64,000 nucleotides of DNA, taken from Dromaius novaehollandiae. Its lineage: Eukaryota; Chordata; Aves; Casuariiformes; Dromaiidae. The stretch is from assembly GCF_036370855.1 (NCBI RefSeq), contig NW_026991455.1:129001-193000 (forward strand), given 5' to 3'. The notes beneath the pieces are model-generated. The model was not told where the DNA came from, did no database searches, and worked only from the letters and a program-made list of their open reading frames with translations. Position 1 is the stretch's first letter. Each line of letters begins with the position of its first letter. Positions 44,525-55,282 of the stretch are shown here, piece after piece. The translations under genes were made by a program, and so were the position numbers.

Positions 44525-46167
44525 TTTCCCGAACCAGCCTTCCAGCAAGCCGCTCCGTCATGTCTACTGCTTTTGCAGTTGGGACACCATACTCTACTAG
44601 CTTGGCATTCTCTGCGAAGATGGCCAACAATGCCGCATCGGTAACAGCGTGCCGCAACGCCGCATCGGTAGCAGCGTGCCAATCGTCGATCAGGGGGGAT
44701 ATTTCCGCCGGGATTTTGCAAAGGAGCAAGGGCAGCGAATACCTGTCTTTGATTCTGTTGCATATTATCCCGCAACGCCTGTGCTTGCTCTCTCATGCTC
44801 TCTCCTAATTGTCTCACCGCCTCTACTAGCATAGCTTGCGGTCCTACAGGTACCTGCGCCATTCTTTCTAGCCCCTCCTCAATAGTCCATGTTCCCGGGA
44901 GCGTGGCTAAAATACTACGCGTTGAAGGGTTACTATTCTGTATTGCACATTGTTTCAAGATAGTCCCCTTCAGATAATCTGGTACCCCTGCTGCTTGTAT
45001 AGCATTGGCTACTCTGTCAATAAACAAGCCGAAAGGCTCTTCCCGGCCCTGCTTTATTCCCATATAAGATGGGATACCCCCTGGCTCCTTTAATTGATCA
45101 AGCGCCCGCCTTGCTAGTTTCATTGATTCTTTAGCTTTATCTGGTCCCAGCAGGGCCTGCGCTTCTAAACGGAAATACGCGCCTATCCCCATCAACTCAT
45201 CTAACGTTACTCCATACAACGGGTCCCCTGGAGCCCTTATAACAGCTACCGCTCCCTGGCATACTGCGTGCCAATGCGCGTTAAACAGCAGCTGCTGATG
45301 CTGTGTTAGTATTAACTTCATTATGCTGCGTATATCCCCCGGCAACAATATATTTGTTCCCCAAATATAATCCAATATCTGTCGGGTTGGTTCCCCCTTT
45401 ATTCCCGAATCATTTACAGTAGATCTCAATTGCGTTAACAACTTCCAATCTAGATTTGTCATATTTACGGTGACATTTCCCTGAGCATCGGGGGGCGAAT
45501 ATGCCACGGGGAATGCCTGACTTAGTTGTACTGCTGCCTCGTAATTCCCTTCCTGCATAGCTTCCCTTGCTATTTTTTCCCACTTATTAGCACTACTCGC
45601 GGGACCTGATACAAATGGGTTGGTGTTTGTGAAAAAAGGGTTTGCTTCCGATCCCCCGCCCCCCCCCCTCCCATCCTCTATTGGAGGTGCTGAGGGAGGA
45701 GGGGGGATCTGCCGCATGCTCAATGTTACTCCTTTTGGCAGGCCCGTGTTCCCAGACCCTCCCTGAGCAATAGTAAAGGTTCGGATCGAGGGGGGCGATG
45801 GGTATGGGGACACAGGGGACACCTCTGCATGCGGGGGTTCCTTGAACCCATCGGGGCGTCCCAAACGCTCCGCGGCGGCGGCAGCTACTTTCTGCTCAGC
45901 CTGATGTACTGCAAGAGCATTAGTAACTGCCCTCCACGGCTTCATCAGCTTTTTTGCTGTCTTGTTATCACTTATTACTTCATCAAACAACTTATCCCCA
46001 AATTTTCTCCATTCAGTTTGTTCGAACACGGTATCTGGGTTAACAAAACACCCCTTAGCCACTCCGTAAGCTAATAGCCCTGGGAGTTCCTTATGACATT
46101 CTATTCCTTGAATACCTCGCTTTTCTAAAAAGCATCTTAATAAATCATAAGCCGCTTGTCGCTCCAT
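44329..46167 (-). CDS. gag: Gag polyprotein of the provirus
   Basis: A 612-codon frame from the ATG at 46167. It has a helical matrix-like N-terminus (1-100) without a Gly at position 2, so no myristoylation signal. There is a Pro-rich linker with a PSAP late-domain motif (158-161). Capsid has the major homology region QGREEPFGLFIDRV (about 373-386). Two CX2CX4HX4C zinc knuckles follow, at 508-521 and 528-541. Just before the first knuckle a half knuckle (CYRCG, 499-503) is repeated, from a 27-bp tandem duplication. Gag assembles the virion, and PSAP recruits the host ESCRT machinery. The last 64 codons overlap the pro frame. No stops interrupt it. Confidence 0.9.
   Translation of the reverse strand: MERQAAYDLLRCFLEKRGIQGIECHKELPGLLAYGVAKGCFVNPDTVFEQTEWRKFGDKLFDEVISDNKTAKKLMKPWRAVTNALAVHQAEQKVAAAAAERLGRPDGFKEPPHAEVSPVSPYPSPPSIRTFTIAQGGSGNTGLPKGVTLSMRQIPPPPSAPPIEDGRGGGGGSEANPFFTNTNPFVSGPASSANKWEKIAREAMQEGNYEAAVQLSQAFPVAYSPPDAQGNVTVNMTNLDWKLLTQLRSTVNDSGIKGEPTRQILDYIWGTNILLPGDIRSIMKLILTQHQQLLFNAHWHAVCQGAVAVIRAPGDPLYGVTLDELMGIGAYFRLEAQALLGPDKAKESMKLARRALDQLKEPGGIPSYMGIKQGREEPFGLFIDRVANAIQAAGVPDYLKGTILKQCAIQNSNPSTRSILATLPGTWTIEEGLERMAQVPVGPQAMLVEAVRQLGESMREQAQALRDNMQQNQRQVFAALAPLQNPGGNIPPDRRLARCYRCGVAARCYRCGIVGHLRRECQASRVWCPNCKSSRHDGAACWKAGSGNAQRSGTSRPATTQKAAFTTTTTQQPPQLTQLPTPPAPSSTPNSMNPFVFDQPPEGVSDWTWQQQ
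44524..44530 (-). promoter_or_regulatory. Gag-pro -1 frameshift heptamer GGGAAAC
   Basis: On the viral strand GGGAAAC is read G GGA AAC in the gag frame (codons 547-548, Gly-Asn), just after the second zinc knuckle. A -1 slip enters the pro frame and bypasses the rest of gag. Confidence 0.85.
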
Positions 46168-46171
46168 GGTT

Positions 46172-46177
46172 ACTCAC
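46172..46177 (-). promoter_or_regulatory. Candidate major splice donor of the provirus (GTGAGT)
   Basis: TAC|GTGAGT lies a few bases upstream of the gag ATG on the viral strand. It fits a strong donor and could serve the spliced env RNA. Another GT (GTACGT) lies just upstream. Inferred from consensus only. Confidence 0.4.
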
Positions 46178-46382
46178 GTACCGTTGCAACCTTTGCAAGA
46201 CCTGCGGCGAGACTTTCTGGCAGGACCCCGTCTTGTCCTGGGCACGGACCCCCTTTGTTTGTGTCCTCTCCACCTCCTCTGTAACTCTGGCACGTAGACC
46301 CCCTTTTGTGTCACGTCGCCTATAGCACAGCAGGACCAGCTGTCTCTAGCACTCTGTCGACTCCTGAGTTTTTAATCACCGG

Positions 46383-46400
46383 GTCCCTGTTCGGGCGCCA
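46383..46400 (-). promoter_or_regulatory. Primer binding site for tRNA-Lys3
   Basis: The viral strand reads TGGCGCCCGAACAGGGAC two bases after the 5' LTR. This is the known 18-nt tRNA-Lys3 primer site, used by mouse mammary tumour virus and lentiviruses. It supports a class II assignment. Confidence 0.93.
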
Positions 46401-46402
46401 TT

Positions 46403-46787
46403 TGTTGGAAACTTGCACGGGAGGAGCCGACGGAGGGAAGACCCAGACGCTCAATATGAGTGATCAGTGTACTTCAACTTTATTAGGCGTGGTCTTTCTT
46501 TATATAGCACAGGACTAATCAGGCTCATACATATTGCAAAAGCTGAGCTCCTTATTGGTAACAGCAATTTGGTTTACCCAGCAACTTCTGCATTACATCA
46601 CCCGCAAGTTCCCAGGACTAATCATTGATAACACCTTGGAGCCAAGGACAATGTGTCCTTGGCTCTAGCTGTTTTTACTCTCATACGGGACTTGGCTCAC
46701 ATCAACTGTGTGCGATATGCACTTAGTTCTGCTTCCTTTAGTTGTTCAATCTTCACATGACCTCTGCCCTCAAGCCAGTCCTCCACA
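46403..46787 (-). repeat. 5' LTR of the provirus
   Basis: 385 bp and the same ends, TATA box and AATAAA signal as the 3' LTR, with three substitutions between them (about 99.2% identity by eye). It carries the same env-end coding text without an env gene in front. Confidence 0.93.
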
Positions 46788-46793
46788 ATTGTG
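46788..46793 (+). repeat. Right target-site duplication of the provirus (ATTGTG)
   Basis: Six bases following the 5' LTR, matching GTTGTG on the other side except for the first base. The array sequence resumes at once with CATCCATGCTTGTG. Confidence 0.75.
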
Positions 46794-47130
46794 CATCCAT
46801 GCTTGTGTGCTTTTGGTTTTGCACACAGTGGAGCACAAATGTGTACCTTGTGTGCCTTTGGTTGTGCCCAGAATGGAGCATAATGCAACAGACGTTGTTG
46901 CTGGGACACCTGGGCATGTGTTTGCTGTCCTTGGCATGTGGCAGGACCCGACAGAGAAGAGGCAGTGGCTCTTGGTGGTTCTTTCCAAGGGCCTTTGCCT
47001 TAAAATGCCTCCTTTTGCTTTGCAGGTGGTGAAGACAGCTGGGCTGGCATCGGCCAGGTCACCCCAGCCGATGGACTGGTCGAGCTCAGGCAGCAGCTCC
47101 CAGGTAGGTGGCAGCAGGTGTTAGTTTTGG
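46794..47130 (+). repeat. Exon array resumed: intron end and exon copy 17
   Basis: The remaining intron half matches the intron between copies 14 and 15. The exon is at 47026-47103 with the usual TTTGCAG acceptor and GTAGGT donor. It is open in both phase 0 and phase 1. Unit similarity ends shortly after the donor, near 47130, which marks the 3' edge of the array. Confidence 0.88.
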
Positions 47131-47847
47131 GAACCCTGGGGATTGTGTTTTTCCTGTTGTTGCAGCTGTCGTTCTTTTTGGGAGTGTTGGATTTGAAGGG
47201 CAGTGAGAGGTCGTAGTGCTGCCAGGATAAAGGAGGTGCTGTAGGAGCGGGAACTCTTGGGTGTCTCCCCCAAGTGGAAGAGCTGCCCAGGCCATGGAGG
47301 CTTTTTGTGTGAGTGGCTGTGGCAGGCAGGAGAGAGCTGCGTTTAGGACGGCTGTGTCTGTGCTGGCATGTGTACTTGCATTGTAGCAACAATCGTGGGG
47401 ATGCGGGAGAAGGTTTCAGCTGAGCATGCGAGCGTCCCAGGCTGTCTTGCGGAGTGTGGCTGGCTGTCTTCTGGAGGTTCATTTGCTCTGAAATATGTTG
47501 GGAAGCACTTTGTAAGCAACCACCTTGTATTCGAAGAGATGTTTGTGGAGGACGTGGTTTCAGAATTATTGGCAACAGCATGCAGGAAATAGGAGAGGAA
47601 AATTAAATAAATTTTCTGAAATAGTGTTCCATCAGCTGCATGCTACACTGTTATGTCTTGTTGATACAGATGAAACCTAATAACTGCTCAGGTAAGAGGG
47701 CAGGTACTCAGCATAACATGGCTGCTGACAGTTTCTGACATTAGCATAAGAATTTCTACAAGCTGATGCTCTTAACAGCATATGAATAAGGCTGAAAGAG
47801 GGCATCTGAGCTTTTCTGAACGACTTTCAAGCAGAATAGGGAGGGCT

Positions 47848-47925
47848 TTTGGACTGTGGTGACTTTGGACAACTTTTGGACCCCCTTTTGGACTGTGGAC
47901 AACTTATTTTGGACTGTGGTAACAT
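47848..47925 (+). repeat. Short degenerate tandem repeat
   Basis: The word TTTTGGACTGTGG occurs three times, with partial copies (TTTGGACAACTTTTGGACCCC) between, over about 80 bp. Confidence 0.75.
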
Positions 47926-50900
47926 AGACCCATGAGACAGCTTCAGAAAAGTGGAAGAGAAGTTACAGCCATGAGTTTAAGATCCCTTTCAAGAGGCTCT
48001 TCCTGCAACATCCTATGATTATGACGTTCTTTAATCTTTTGGTGGCACCAGGTGCCTATAGCTGAATTTGATCTTCAGCAGTTGCTGGATACAAGGTTTA
48101 GTTGCTTATATTTTGGGCAGATCTTTTCTGGGAAGGAGGCAGTCTAAAGGATTCAGCTGTTTTGGATGATAAGGGAGAAGAACCATTTGGTGGGGGCAGG
48201 GGGAACTGTCCTTGCCTCTTTTAAGCAGAGCAACTCTGATGTTTTCCTGCTTCAGAGCCAACAGCTGGGAAGTAGGGAGGTGTAGAGCTGTTATTGTGGA
48301 TGTGCCACCTTCTGCTGTTCTAGTGAGTTCCTTTATACTGCAAGAGCACAAAAAAGTCTATTGGAGATGGGCAAGCAGTTGAGCTTCCGCCAAGAGGAGA
48401 AGGGCTGAGGAGTCCAGCCGCAGAGAGAGGGAGAACTGCCAGAGAACACTCTGCAAACCTGGAGCCAGCTCCTTATTCTCCAGCTTCAGCATCTCTCTGC
48501 TGCCTATAAGGTACTGGGAAATACACTGGGAAAATACATGAGGTGGTTGCACTGTAGGTTTTTCTAAAAAAGAATAATGTGTTGCTGCAGTTAGTTCTTG
48601 TAGTTCAAGCAGGTGAAAGGAAGCTCAGTGGGACTAAGGAGCTGATGTGTCCTGACAGCTCCCGTGCTATGCGTTACTTGCTTAGAAGGACTTTTGGCAG
48701 TTTAAAATACAATTTCTTGAAATACAAACAATCTCAAGGTTGCAAAGGCAAGCCCTCAGCAGTGAGAAATGCTAGAGTAGAGACTAGAAGTCTCTCCTGC
48801 TCCAGCTAGGTGTTCTGGGAATCTGAATTGTCATGATCACGTACTGTAGTGCCACACATCTAAGTGAAGTGTTAGGAGGGGTTTGAGCAAGACTGGCACA
48901 ATAAGGTGAGTCGGGCACTTTTCCGCTCCAGTTTACAGCCCCTTTAAGGGGCTGAGGGGTGCCCAGGTCTTGTTTTAAGCAGGAATGGACAAGAACTTCC
49001 TGAGAAGAAAAGTCTGTGGCAGGAATTGATTCTGCATCCAGGCCCTGCTGTTTCTCAGCTGTCAAAAGCCATGTTTAATGTGACAGCCCAGCCTATTTTC
49101 TTGTTGATAACTGTCTGGTATCCTAACAATATCAGCCCAAAATGCCCATTTCTGCTCCCTGTCTTCTTTCCTTTCTCCCCCTTCCCCCCCCCAACCTTTT
49201 CTTCTTTCCTGTTTGCTGTGTCCAAAGCATGATAAGCAGCAAGTTGGCAGTGAACTCATTATTCATCTGCAGAATAGCCAGCTAGAGTGAACTGGATTCA
49301 AACGATACTTCTTGCTTGGCATCTTGATTTTGAAGGACTTTGTGGGCCTTTTTCCCTCATGTCTACTAGCGAATAGATTTTGAGGTTTGGGCAGGGCTTT
49401 TCCAGTATTGTGACCACAGGACAAAGTGGTGCTGAATCTTTCAGACTGGTACTCTGAAGCAGTCTTGTTAACAGCCTGGATGCTCTGGGCCTGTATATTT
49501 GAGATCAGCCAAACAGGATGAAGGTTTTTTTCCTTGTCAGTTCTGTGGAGAAGGCAGCTTTGGGCCTCTCTGCAGAAGCCATTGCTGCCATATGTGACTT
49601 GGGCTGCTGTAAAAATCCCGTGTAGGGTGAAATTCAGCTACTCCCCCCCATTTTTAGTAGGCTTTTTCTCAATACCATTCATTTTTGCAATGGAAGTGAT
49701 TGTTTTACAGAACCCAAAGGACTAAGAGTTGGAACTGCATCTAACAGATGAAATTATGAAGCAGCAATGTACAGAAGCATTTTGTTTCAATTGGAGCTCG
49801 TAGTATGGAGGTCTGTAAAATTAAGGCGCCTCTGGACTGCATGCATTCAAAATGACCTGTTTTACAGCTGAGATGCAATTTTACTCAATTCTGCCTCCTT
49901 CTGGCCTCTTGCCATTCTCCACAGTGTTTAACAGTGTACTATAAATTGTGGAGCCAAATTACAATTGGTATTGTCCTTTCCAGGAATTTTGGAAAATAAC
50001 TCATTATCTGTTGAACTGTGACTTCTTCTCCACTGCTTCTGGGAAAGGATGCTATATAACATAACCTGCCAGCTAATATTAAAGAGGAGCTAGTGTCTTA
50101 CGTTCTTGGGTAAATGAATTGCACCTAATGACAACTCTCAGGGAATCCTGACCAGCACAACAAAGTTACGGACAGGTGTAAGCAGGGGACCTACAATGCC
50201 TTGGCTTTGCCATGCCGTCAGGATGCACCAGCTGAAACAAAAGGCCTAGCATGTATTACACTGACGTTTGGCACAACTGAGAGGGATAAAAAAAACAAAT
50301 CTTGGTTAATGTTTGAATTTGCTGATCAATAGTTGATTTGAGAGTTGGGGAAGAAAAAAATGCCCAGCTGCAGTATTAAATCTTCTTCTCCCCTGTTGGG
50401 TTCTTTAGCCCTTTCTGAAAACGCTTCTTTGCTTTTCCTGCTTTTTCCTGCTTTCCCTCTCATACTGAGTTGCAGCCATAAGCATCTCTTCCACCTTGTT
50501 ACAGACACACTTAAGCTTTCAGTCCTCATTATTTTATACTCCACACAGCTGTGGCATAGGCATCCTGAGCTCAGTGAAGGAGGGGATGCTGCTCGAGAAG
50601 AAACTTCTGAAACCACGAACATTTAAAATTCTATCTACAGGCACGCTTTGGCAGAATTGGGTCTCAAATCACCAGCTAACAAAGAGCTACAAGTGCAAAC
50701 TGATCTTGTTGCAACCCAAGTACAGTTTGGGTACAGTGGATGTCACCAGCCATTGAAAACGTATTTAAATTCAAAGAATGTGTCTAGAGCTGAGGCACTC
50801 ATACAGCAAATTGTGCTTTCAAAATACTGTAAATGATGAAGAAATATAAGCGGAGCAAAGGTGTTGCCAGCCATCTTCCAGCTCTGATTCTGAATGTTAT

Positions 50901-53859
50901 TGGATTGTCTTTCTTTTTTTGTTGAGGAACATATCTATAGGAAGGAAAAACAGAATTCCACTAACAATTTTGCTTCCTAAGTATTTAATGACACACTTAA
51001 CTACATGTTCTAGTTCCCTCCTCAGAAATCATTCCGAAGTGAGAAATACTGTGGCGAGAAATACTGTGGCTGGGCAAATGCAGTGGTGTCCAAAGAGACC
51101 CAATCTTCCCTCCCTTCCTTCCTTCTCTTCCCCCTGCTCCTTCATTCATAATCTTCCCGAAGTAAGATCAACTTAGTACGTCACAGAGCGGCTATCAGGT
51201 TATTTCTCTTAATGTGATTCCAATATGCTGCAGGGCAGGGCTTGAAAGACATTTCAGAACATGGCATCTCCAGCTACCTCTGATTCCTGAAGGCCAGTCC
51301 TGGCGTTTCCCTTGACTGACAGTTTTATCTTCTTAGGGTAATTATCACTCATTCCTCCTGGCAGTATAAGGGAGGTCTCTCATCACTCTTTTTCAGATAT
51401 TAGATGAGAGGTAGAAACTAGGGTATTCTTCTCCTCCCCCCCACCCCCCCCGCCCCGCAGTTGTTTCCACACAGTCCACACTGGAACCAGAAAAATACCC
51501 CCTCATGTTTACAGCACCCGTTCCCTAAAGGAATGTATCAGGCCCTCGTACGTTTGTACAAGACCCTTCTCTTCCTATCATGTGTCTGTCTGCGGTGTCT
51601 GCATGACAGTCCTGGAGTACAGGCTTCTCTCAAAGCAAGGAGATTCCTTCTTCTTTTTGAACTGCTCTCCCTTCTCTCCCTCTTTGAATCCAGAACCCAG
51701 CGTTATTCCTGTTCCTTTGTACGCTGACTGCAGTGCAGACTGTCTTTTTTTCCTGACAATACAGACAGTCTGGAAAGCCATCAGAGCCCTCCTCGTGGGT
51801 GGATTTTCTATGTAAGCTTCCTGCAGGGAAGCAGGTCTGAGCATGTTCCCTGTGAGACCCCTGGGTGGAAGCAAGCAACGAACAGCATGCAGTTGTGTCC
51901 TCCTGCCTATCTGGAGAGCTAGCAAAAATGTTCATGGAGGCCTCTAATCAGAGGGGGAAAAACAGAAAAAAGCGCAACATTTGTGACCTTTCTGTTTCAA
52001 GGTGGTTTGTCCTTCCCATGATTTTTTGTCTGTTTTCAGTAAACCAGGGACAGTGGGTGAGATTTACCTAGGATGTTACGCTCTGTAAGGGAAAGAGGCT
52101 TTCTCATTTTCTGCTGGAGTTGAGGATGATGCTACTCAGCAAAGTCACCTGTGCTCTCTCTCTGCTCCATGTAGGCAACCTGCGACATGTTCGGTCAGTC
52201 ACTGCGGAGTCGCACTTAGACGTTTGGAGGCGTTGTGTTTCGGCATCTCTGAAGGGTGGATGTGCTTCTCAGCAAGAGCCTGATCTTGGTGGGAAGAATG
52301 TCAGCAGGTACTGTGTTACCTTCTGGGGGGAATTCCCCTCCAGTTATGGTGACAAAGCCTTGTCAGACCTCAGAAACTAGAGTGCCAGCAGTCAGTTTTA
52401 GAGCAGATGCTGTGTGAAAGTTGCCAGTGAATGACTTCTTCCCTCAGTAAATTAAACGCAATTTTTGTGGGGACTGGGTTGTGGGGACAGTTCCTTGTTT
52501 GCAGCTGCCCTCAAGGTTGCTCGGCGTACCTTGAAAAAGGCCTGATGAGCAAGGCTAGCTGTGGGTGGGTTTAGTGCCCCTTGTGGAAGGAAGCAAGAGC
52601 CTGTGGCAGTTCATTGAAGGTCCCACAGGAGACCGGGGCGAAACATTACCCTGGTCCTTCTCTTTCTGGTCCTCTTGAGAGCACACTGAGCAAGGTGATG
52701 GGAGCTGCACTCCTGTCTTTCTCATACTGTCAACTGAGTTGCTGGAGAGGGGCCGATCTGCTGTCAGCACAGCTAAAATAAACAACAGGCCAGGCATTTA
52801 GGGGAAAGGAAGCCATCATAGACTATATGGCTTGTTGATGTTTGCCAGGAGATTGATGCAGCTTGTCCATTGTCTGTGAAAATGTTTTTCCTAGATGATG
52901 CAGGAGAGTTTATTTCCTGTCTTTCAGAGCACCTTGTTCCTGAAAGCCAAACCTGTTCTAATAGAGGGTATGGGCACTCTGTCTTTTTGCATTTTTCCAG
53001 GCTGCCTCAGCAAAGGTATTGCAGCAGTGATACAAGCTTATCACAAGGCAGATCTCAGGGTAAGTACGGGGATAACTTGTATTTCCCTCTGCAGTATATC
53101 TTCCAAGCAGCACCAGTTTACTGGACTTCCCAAAACATAATAATGCTGCTAAAGTCCATTGCACTTTGTGCTTGTTTATGTCAGTAGATGAGAGAGACCA
53201 ACAATAATTTCCTAAGTTGCTGCATTTAGAGTCTCTGATTCTTCTTTTTCCCTCTTTCTTCTCTCGCCTTCCCGAGTTGCACATCTTGTGACACACTGAT
53301 GTGGTTCAATGGACTCAGAATTCATGGAGCTGGTGCGAGTGCCTTCATCCCCAAGATACCTCCTGCAGTTGGTTTGGAGCAAGAGAATTTACCGTTAAAT
53401 GGGCATATTACAGAAGTACGCAGCATGGTGTGGCCAAAGATCCCCCTTAATATCTGTGGTTCCGAATGGGGATAAGAGACCTGTGCACGCCGTGGACGCT
53501 GCACATGCCCCTTTTCCACACACCTGCCCAAACACAGTGCTGCGTGCACACAGCACAGTGTCCAGCACACCTGCACCTGCTGCACCCACAGCCCTGGGGC
53601 AGCGGGGCTGGGCATGGGGGTGGTGCAGGGCTGGTGCACAAAGACTGCCTCCCTCCTCTCTGGTTTGGGTGGGAAGGTGAAAGGCAGGGGTCTACTGGGG
53701 AGAGCAGGGGAGAGGCTGACTGGGAGCCCAGACACCTGGGTTCCCTCCCAGCTCCAGTGCACTGCTGGCAGCCAAGTCTGGGGAATGCCATTTCTCTCCT
53801 CTGTGCCTCAGCCAGTCCCTGGGCTGTCCAGTGTCAGCTCTGGGGCAGTGCTTACCTTC

Positions 53860-53872
53860 GGGGGGGGGGGGG
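53860..53872 (+). repeat. Poly-G run (13 G)
   Basis: Homopolymer in a GC-rich patch (53.5-53.9 kb). Confidence 0.9.
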
Positions 53873-55109
53873 TGTCCCTGGAGGAAGGCCCCTACAGCAC
53901 CCAGACACCCTGATTCCCCAGTCCAGGGTCTGGCTTGCACTGCTTGCTCCTGAGCTTCCTAGCTGAAAGGAGAGGCAAACAGACAGAGCTCTTTATGCTA
54001 CAGTGGCCTGTGGGATAGTGCATGAGGTTGAGCAGCTCCCCTTTCCTGTAGGGAAATCCACTGCAAGGCACAGGCTGGTCGCTTCTGCTGGGAAGCAGCA
54101 CAAAACCATCTTTCTTTTGCATTCATAGGTAGATTTGAGCAGCTGGGAAAGTATGCCACCACACACGTGCTTTTTAACAACACCAGTGGTACAGAGGGGC
54201 CAGCACTGACAGCAGCAGTGGGAGCTCCCACACGAGACTGCCTCCACTCAGCCGTGTATGTGCACTCAGGTAGGAGATGCCAAATCCGATAGCCCAACAG
54301 AAGCCAGGCTGCCACAGCTCCATGTCCCCAGGTCCAGGCAATAGCAAGGCTGAACCTTTTTTACCAGTAGTCAGACAAGCACACCTGCACACACTGCATA
54401 TATTTATCACCAGTCACACAGCTCAACACAGAAAACAGCACTTGCACAAACAGAAAGGAGAGGGTCCCCTCACCCCAGAGAATAGTTCACAAGGGAGTTA
54501 AGAAGAGGACAGGACAGGCTGCAGTTATCAGGCACAGGGCCAGAGCAGCTTACTGGCCAAGCACCTTTTCACAAGCAATCTGCACCTTTTATCCCCTTTT
54601 TCTTCTGCTTTTCCACATTGGTTCCTCCCCAAAACTAGCTTGATCCCTCTCTTTCACTGCCTTGGGTCTTTCCTCTAAACAGCCCATAATGAGTCTCAAT
54701 TGCAAGATGTTCTTCCTGGCATCCCGTATTGAGTCCCATAGCCCTGCAAGCAGTAACCCCTCCAAGGGGATCTGCAAGGTGGTCCAGGGAGACCACTGAC
54801 TCATGTGGTGGGTGTCACACCAGGATCATGGGCTGAGGAGCCATGTTAGGGAGCCCTGTTGGTTCTGATGAGGTTACGGAGGGTTCCTCAGCCTGTCATT
54901 GTTCCTCTGCTCCTCTGTGTGTGTGGAGATTAGCCTTTAGTCCCATAACCTAACACAAACCAGGAGGGACAATAAGAGCTGACTGGCTCAACAAGACACA
55001 CTTTTAAGTATTTTAAAGAGCATATGCCAGGCTGGCAAGGGGAGGGGGCACGGCAGAACCAGGGGAGATAGATGGAATCAAAGTGAACGTGCTGTACAAT
55101 CAAGAGTTA

Positions 55110-55165
55110 ATGATGTTTGTCATTATTGCAGGGAACAAGGACACTGGAAGCAGGAATGCCCAGTG
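55110..55165 (+). pseudogene. gag: Gag nucleocapsid zinc knuckle remnant (copy 2)
   Basis: The frame reads VCHYCREQGHWKQECP, a complete CX2CX4HX4C knuckle, followed by basic residues and the start of the pro-pol region. Upstream homology fades, so only the gag end is left. Confidence 0.75.
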
Positions 55166-55282
55166 AGGCCCCGTGTATTTAGGAATAGAGGGGCCAGCAT
55201 GAGACAATCAAACACTAAGAAGGAGATCAGGCGATTCCCAGTCAGTCCACAATGACAGGAGATAGGAGACTCAGAAAATACT

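Larger units (their letters stand above)
39302..46787 (-). mobile_element. Complete class II (betaretrovirus-like) provirus with alpharetrovirus-like Env
   Basis: The 7486-bp provirus is oriented right to left. In viral order it has: 5' LTR (46403-46787), Lys3 primer site (46383-46400), gag, pro with dUTPase, pol, env, polypurine tract, 3' LTR (39302-39686). All four frames are open. Gag, pro and pol sit in successive -1 frames, as in betaretroviruses, and env overlaps the end of pol. The two 385-bp LTRs differ at only three positions, so insertion was recent. It landed in an intron of the exon array. Removing it together with one target copy restores an exon period of exactly 436 bp, the long class of that array. 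Whether it is still expressed cannot be told from sequence. Confidence 0.93.
47130..55090. other. Single-copy-like DNA with no recognised gene
   Basis: Composition is moderate, unlike the GC-rich left half. No frame exceeds about 170 codons, and none shows a domain. The stretch may be intron or intergenic. Local features are listed separately. Confidence 0.45.

Noticed and set aside
39302..46787. Lentivirus, because the primer site matches tRNA-Lys3
   Set aside because: Betaretroviruses such as mouse mammary tumour virus use the same tRNA. dUTPase in the pro frame, two -1 shifts and the absence of accessory genes fit class II instead.
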